The notes beneath the pieces were generated by a model. The model saw only the letters and a program-made list of their open reading frames with translations. It was not told the DNA's origin and ran no database searches. A program made the translations under genes and the position numbers. A stretch of 27,136 nucleotides of DNA from UBA724 sp964008075. Lineage in GTDB: Bacteria > Bacteroidota > Bacteroidia > Flavobacteriales > Flavobacteriaceae. Below are positions 23,575 through 27,136 of the stretch, piece by piece. The number at the start of each line of letters is the position of its first letter. The stretch's first letter is position 1. The DNA is taken from contig CAXGAP010000015.1 in the NCBI GenBank assembly GCA_964008075.1, forward strand, positions 1-27,136, written 5' to 3'.

Positions 23575-24111
23575 ATGGAGTACAACTATATCAAAGCCTT
23601 TCATTTGATTTTTGTCATAACGTGGTTTGCAGGGCTGTTTTACATCCCACGTTTATTTATTTATCACATCGAAGCCACCCAAAAAGACAGCAGTGAGGCA
23701 GCAGTATTGGTGCCACAACTCAAATTGATGGCCAAGCGTTTATGGACCATCATCTGTTGGCCCTCGGCCATACTTGCCACTGGTTTTGCCATTTGGCTAT
23801 TGGTTCTGAACCCTGGCTTGCTTCTCTTGCAGTGGATGTTGATCAAGCTCGGATTTGTGGGGGTATTGATGGTTTATCACCTCATCACCCATCAGATGTA
23901 TCTTGCTTTGCAGAACGATAATGTTCGATACTCATCCAACTTTATGCGGTTGTGGAATGAAGGCGCAACGCTATTACTCTTTGCCATTGTTTTTTTGGCG
24001 ATCCTCAAAACCAGTTTTGACTGGGTTTATGGACTTGTTGGACTCATCGGTTTGGGAATTGTTTTGATGCTCGGAATCCGACTCTATAAACGGATGCGCA
24101 ACAAAAACTGA
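23575..24111 (+). CDS. hemJ: HemJ-type protoporphyrinogen IX oxidase
   Basis: A 178-residue membrane protein with about four to five helices. It has the HemJ N-terminal pattern (IKAFHLIFVITWFAGLFYIP), in which H10 is the expected heme ligand. The conserved later segments are the K/R-rich LMAKRLWTIICWPSAILAT region and LIKLGFVGVLMVYH. HemJ oxidises protoporphyrinogen IX to protoporphyrin IX, the step just before HemH, and the gene sits directly after hemH. It is often annotated loosely as a CopD-family or UPF0093 protein. No hemG or hemY is visible in the window, so this is the likely enzyme for the step. The kinase gene begins 1 nt after its stop. Confidence 0.9.
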   Translation: MEYNYIKAFHLIFVITWFAGLFYIPRLFIYHIEATQKDSSEAAVLVPQLKLMAKRLWTIICWPSAILATGFAIWLLVLNPGLLLLQWMLIKLGFVGVLMVYHLITHQMYLALQNDNVRYSSNFMRLWNEGATLLLFAIVFLAILKTSFDWVYGLVGLIGLGIVLMLGIRLYKRMRNKN

Positions 24112-24112
24112 T

Positions 24113-25561
24113 ATGCGACCAAAACTATCATTACGCGCACGAATTTTTACAGCACTGATCTCTTTGGTGGTAATTGCATCTTTCCTTATTGCACTGGTCA
24201 CCATCTACCAATATCGAGAGCAGTCCAATCAATACCACGAGTTGCGTCTCGAGCGAAAAGAAGCACAGTTGCAAACCAGAATTGAGTATATCCTCAGCCA
24301 GTCTCCTTTTCCAAACAGCGAACAGTTTTTGGACTCCATTTTTGGAGAAGTCGTGTTTCAAATTGCAGATGAACAAAACGTAAATTTTAAAATTTTCAAC
24401 ACGGATGGAGAACTCATCACCAACACCCAACTCCCAACCAGTGACGAAGATGTGAGCATAAGTAGTGGAAACCTAGCATTACTGCATCAAAATCCTTCAA
24501 AAAACTTTGTTGAAATCTCCGCCGATGGGGAAAATCGATCGGCTTATTCCTTTATTAAAAACGACACAGGTGAGACAATTGGCATCCTCAACTTGTCCTA
24601 TGTAGATGATGATTCACTCAGTGCGATGGAGTTACAAAACTTTCTCTCTCGACTGTTGCAAGTATATCTATTCATCTTTGGTGTCGCGATTATACTCGCC
24701 TACGTGGTGTCGCGTTTTATCACCAAATCACTGGAAGAAATTAGCGATAAAATAACCCAAACGGCCTTGGACAAATCCAACCAAAAAATCGATTTGAACC
24801 CCCCTGGCAAGGAGCTTTCCAAACTGATCAATGCCTATAACGACATGGTCGACCAACTGGCAGAAAGCGCCGTACAGCTCGCCAAAAGTGAACGAGAACA
24901 AGCTTGGCGAGAGATGGCCAAACAAGTGGCGCATGAAATCAAAAACCCCTTAACACCCATGCGTCTCAGTGTGCAGAGTTTCGAACAGCAGTTTGACCCC
25001 AACGATAAGGCATCTGCAAAAAAAATAGAAGAGTTTTCTTCTACTTTGATTCATCAAATCGACACCCTGAGTACTATTGCCTCTGCGTTTTCCAATTTTG
25101 CTGAAATGCCAGCACAGGAGTCTGAGTTGCTGGATGTGGTTAAAATCGCTCAGCTGGCGATGGACATTTTTACAGAAAAATATGTGGTGTTGGAAACACC
25201 GAATCAACCCCTACTCGCTCGCCTCGACAGAACCCAGCTCATTCGGATATTGACAAACCTAGTCAAAAATGCCATTCAGGCATGTACCGATACACTAAAC
25301 CCATCGATCCTTGTTCAGATCGAGGGCATCGACAACAAGGTGTGCATTCGAGTGATTGACAACGGACCCGGTATTGCAACAGAAAACCTAGATAAAATTT
25401 TTGAACCCAAGTTCACCACCAAAAGCAGTGGGATGGGACTCGGACTACCCATGGTCAAAAACATTGTTGAGACCTATGAAGGTCATATCGAAGTGGAACC
25501 AAACTCAGCTAATGGAACTGTTTTTCGTGTGTGGTTGCCCCTGGTAAATACAGAAATATGA
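24113..25561 (+). CDS. NtrY-like sensor histidine kinase
   Basis: A 482-residue membrane kinase. TM1 is at about 11-33, an extracytoplasmic sensor domain lies at about 34-180 (weakly PAS/Cache-like in length), and TM2 is at about 181-203. A HAMP region (204-256) and a HisKA domain follow; its phospho-acceptor is H274 in QVAHEIKNPLTPMRL. The HATPase domain has N386 (NAIQAC), DNGPG (416-420) and TTKSSGMGLGL. All catalytic boxes are intact, and the H-box is of the NtrY type. No response regulator is adjacent. It lies 1 nt after hemJ and overlaps the enoyl-CoA hydratase gene by 4 nt, so it is co-transcribed with hemH and hemJ. The signal is unknown. Confidence 0.92.
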   Translation: MRPKLSLRARIFTALISLVVIASFLIALVTIYQYREQSNQYHELRLERKEAQLQTRIEYILSQSPFPNSEQFLDSIFGEVVFQIADEQNVNFKIFNTDGELITNTQLPTSDEDVSISSGNLALLHQNPSKNFVEISADGENRSAYSFIKNDTGETIGILNLSYVDDDSLSAMELQNFLSRLLQVYLFIFGVAIILAYVVSRFITKSLEEISDKITQTALDKSNQKIDLNPPGKELSKLINAYNDMVDQLAESAVQLAKSEREQAWREMAKQVAHEIKNPLTPMRLSVQSFEQQFDPNDKASAKKIEEFSSTLIHQIDTLSTIASAFSNFAEMPAQESELLDVVKIAQLAMDIFTEKYVVLETPNQPLLARLDRTQLIRILTNLVKNAIQACTDTLNPSILVQIEGIDNKVCIRVIDNGPGIATENLDKIFEPKFTTKSSGMGLGLPMVKNIVETYEGHIEVEPNSANGTVFRVWLPLVNTEI

Positions 25562-26331
25562 AGCTGAAAACTCTTACAATCAAAATTCAAAAAAAACTGG
25601 CTTGGGTCACTATCAATCGACCCAAAAAGCTCAACGCTCTCAATAGCGAAACCCTTGCTGAGTTGCATCATGCCTTGGTGTCTTTGGAGGAGGACAACAA
25701 GGTTCGAGTGGTGGTGGTCACTGGTACTGGCGATACTGCATTTGTGGCGGGTGCCGACATTCGCGAGCTAGCCGACCTCACACCCACAGCTGGTGCTGCG
25801 CTTTCGGTTCAGGGAAATCAGAAAGTCTTTGATTATATCGAGCATTACAACAAACCAGTGATTGCAGCAGTCAATGGCTATGCTTTGGGGGGTGGTTTGG
25901 AACTTGCCATGGCTTGTCATTTGCGTGTGTTTGTCAACACTGCCAAGGTGGGGATGCCCGAAACGAGTTTGGGCTTGATCCCAGGGTATGGGGGCACCCA
26001 ACGCCTACCACAGCTTGTGGGGCGAGGTCGCGCGATGGAGCTCCTTCTCACAGGGGATATGATCGGCGCCCAACGCGCCTATGAGATTGGACTTGCGAAT
26101 ATGATTTGCCCTCCTGCTGCGCTTAAATCCAAGGTGCAAGAACTGGCGGCTGCCATTGTCAAAAATGCACCTCAAGCACAACAACAACTCCTAGCAGCTA
26201 TTTGTGCAGGGTTTGACCCCCAAACCGATGGTTATGCCGCCGAAACAGAAGCTTTTGGTGCTTGTTTTGGAACCGACAATTTTGTGCAGGGCATCCAGGC
26301 ATTTTTACATAGAAGAAAACCCAAGTTTTAG
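25558..26331 (+). CDS. Enoyl-CoA hydratase/isomerase family protein
   Basis: A 257-residue crotonase-fold enzyme. A GTG at 25531 lies in frame inside the kinase gene, but the ATG at 25558 is preferred because it forms the ATGA overlap with the kinase stop. The oxyanion-hole segments are FVAGADIREL (62-71) and NGYALGGGLELAM (106-118). The two catalytic glutamates of true enoyl-CoA hydratases are present at E115 (GGGLE) and E135 (GMPETSLGLIPGYGGTQRL). It therefore probably hydrates 2-enoyl-CoA in beta-oxidation or a related pathway; the chain-length preference is not readable. Its stop overlaps the stop of the convergent acyltransferase gene. Confidence 0.93.
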   Translation: MKLKTLTIKIQKKLAWVTINRPKKLNALNSETLAELHHALVSLEEDNKVRVVVVTGTGDTAFVAGADIRELADLTPTAGAALSVQGNQKVFDYIEHYNKPVIAAVNGYALGGGLELAMACHLRVFVNTAKVGMPETSLGLIPGYGGTQRLPQLVGRGRAMELLLTGDMIGAQRAYEIGLANMICPPAALKSKVQELAAAIVKNAPQAQQQLLAAICAGFDPQTDGYAAETEAFGACFGTDNFVQGIQAFLHRRKPKF

Positions 26332-27062
26332 TCCTCCATATTACCCACGATGATTTGCTCCACACGAGTAGCCAAATCACTTGCTTTTTCTGATTGTGTA
26401 GGGATAGGCTCATGCACAGTAAAGCGCACACAAACTCCTGGGACCATTGGAAAATCCCCCCATTTCATCAACTTCCATGAGTGATTAATAGTTACTGGCA
26501 ACACCCAGGAATTAGGCATATTTTCAATCAGGGTAATCAGGCCGCCCAAATGAAAGCGTTTGGGAGCGCCAGTTCGGGCGCGCGTTCCTTCGGGGAAGAT
26601 TACTGTACTGCGATTGGTATCGTTGAGTACAGTAGCATAATCTTCAATGGCAACAATGGCATCGTTGGGTTTTTTTCGATCGATCAGTAGCGATCCGCCA
26701 TGACGAAGATTAAAGGAAACCGAGGGGATGCCACTCCCCAGTTCTTTTTTACTGATAAACTTGGGATGTATTTTTCTCAAATACCAAATTAGAGGTGGAA
26801 TATCGTAGAGGCTTTGGTGGTTGCACACTATGATATGTGGCTTATCGTTCTGCAGTTTGTGGGGGTTGGAAAAGCGAATGCTTGTACCGATAAGCCCCAA
26901 ACATCCGATGAGGGTTGCGTTGAGCAGATCCACACTCCATTTGTGTGCTTGATAGCCAAAGGCATAATAACAAACCCATTGGATTGCATGAAACACAAGC
27001 AAGGTTGTGAGAAAAGCCAGGTAATACACGATTGTTAGGGGATATGCTAGCGCTTTGCGCAT
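26328..27062 (-). CDS. PlsC-family 1-acylglycerol-3-phosphate acyltransferase
   Basis: A 244-residue membrane-associated acyltransferase. An N-terminal membrane segment (about 5-35) and a second hydrophobic stretch (about 48-62) precede the catalytic motif H82-x4-D87 (NHQSLYD). The substrate-binding motif FPEGTR lies at 156-161. PlsC makes phosphatidic acid from lysophosphatidic acid and an acyl donor. The family also includes acyltransferases for other lipids such as ornithine lipids, so the exact product is uncertain. The gene is convergent with the enoyl-CoA hydratase (stops overlap by 4 nt) and follows the partial upstream gene by 6 nt, suggesting an operon reaching beyond the window. Confidence 0.92.
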   Translation of the reverse strand: MRKALAYPLTIVYYLAFLTTLLVFHAIQWVCYYAFGYQAHKWSVDLLNATLIGCLGLIGTSIRFSNPHKLQNDKPHIIVCNHQSLYDIPPLIWYLRKIHPKFISKKELGSGIPSVSFNLRHGGSLLIDRKKPNDAIVAIEDYATVLNDTNRSTVIFPEGTRARTGAPKRFHLGGLITLIENMPNSWVLPVTINHSWKLMKWGDFPMVPGVCVRFTVHEPIPTQSEKASDLATRVEQIIVGNMED

Positions 27063-27068
27063 GGGGGT

Positions 27069-27136
27069 TTAGCAGTGAGTATTGTAGGCCTCTATGAGGT
27101 TTTCGGCAATGAGTTCGGCAGAGCGTCCCTCAATGT
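27069..27136 (-). CDS. C-terminal fragment of an unidentified gene
   Basis: An open frame entering from the right edge ends at TAA (27069-27071) and encodes the last 21 residues, IEGRSAELIAENLIEAYNTH plus a final Cys. It lies 6 nt upstream of the acyltransferase start on the same strand, consistent with an operon. The peptide looks like a terminal amphipathic helix. It is too short to assign a family, and I do not name one. The frame is truncated by the window edge, not broken. Confidence 0.55.
   Translation of the reverse strand, partial: IEGRSAELIAENLIEAYNTHC

Noticed and set aside
23038..23604. 188-codon minus-strand open frame opposite hemH and into hemJ
   Set aside because: Antisense to conserved ferrochelatase motifs, and it spans an intergenic gap; no family resemblance.
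25531..25557. GTG start for the enoyl-CoA hydratase within the kinase gene
   Set aside because: The ATG at 25558 fits the family start and the 4-nt coupling overlap.
1..27136. CRISPR array, tRNA or rRNA gene, insertion sequence, prophage, toxin-antitoxin or defence island
   Set aside because: Reading both strands showed no regularly spaced repeats, no cloverleaf-like sequence in the short gaps, no transposase or phage protein, and uniform gene style throughout.

Overview
The window looks like chromosomal DNA of a member of the Bacteroidota, most likely a flavobacterium. The evidence is the complete Bat (aerotolerance) operon in its usual Bacteroidota order, the near absence of Shine-Dalgarno sequences, TAnnTTTG-type -7 boxes in front of several genes, and proteins that read like flavobacterial orthologues. 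Genes are packed tightly. No tRNA, rRNA, CRISPR array, insertion sequence or phage gene is visible. The longest gap between genes is about 206 bases (11508-11713), so no stretch over 300 bases lacks a gene.

Layout. (1) 64-8888, plus strand: an eight-gene operon moxR, DUF58 protein, BatD-like membrane protein, batA, batB, batC, batD, batE. Most junctions overlap by 1-8 nt or have gaps under 6 nt. It encodes a MoxR AAA+ ATPase with von Willebrand A proteins and TPR/membrane partners, probably one envelope complex. (2) 8885-9388, minus: a CvpA-family membrane protein. (3) 9499-10527, plus: pheS, divergent from cvpA. (4) 10524-12145, minus: gpsA and a small four-helix membrane protein. (5) 12203-21476, minus: a long run read as hemA-hemC-hemD-hemE-hemF-hemB, then a serine hydrolase, a DEDDy 3'-5' exonuclease and a double-ATPase peptide ABC protein. 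(6) 21640-26331, plus: araC-type regulator, hemH, hemJ, an NtrY-like sensor kinase and an enoyl-CoA hydratase. (7) 26328-27136, minus: a PlsC-type acyltransferase and the last 21 codons of an unidentified gene.

How it works together. The two divergent hem arms hold every step from glutamyl-tRNA to protoheme except hemL: HemA, HemB, HemC, HemD, HemE, oxygen-dependent HemF, HemJ and HemH. This is the classical aerobic protoporphyrin route. The AraC-type regulator lies at the divergence point and is the obvious candidate regulator. 

Most of the window is conserved core biology, and I found no clearly new defence or mobile system. The points most worth checking are: all three convergent gene pairs share overlapping stop codons, leaving no room for a terminator between them; a Cys-rich segment in ferrochelatase; an aspartate-type metal site in HemB; a kinase without a partner regulator embedded in a heme gene cluster; and a terminator-like hairpin oriented for a plus-strand transcript where no plus-strand gene is seen.
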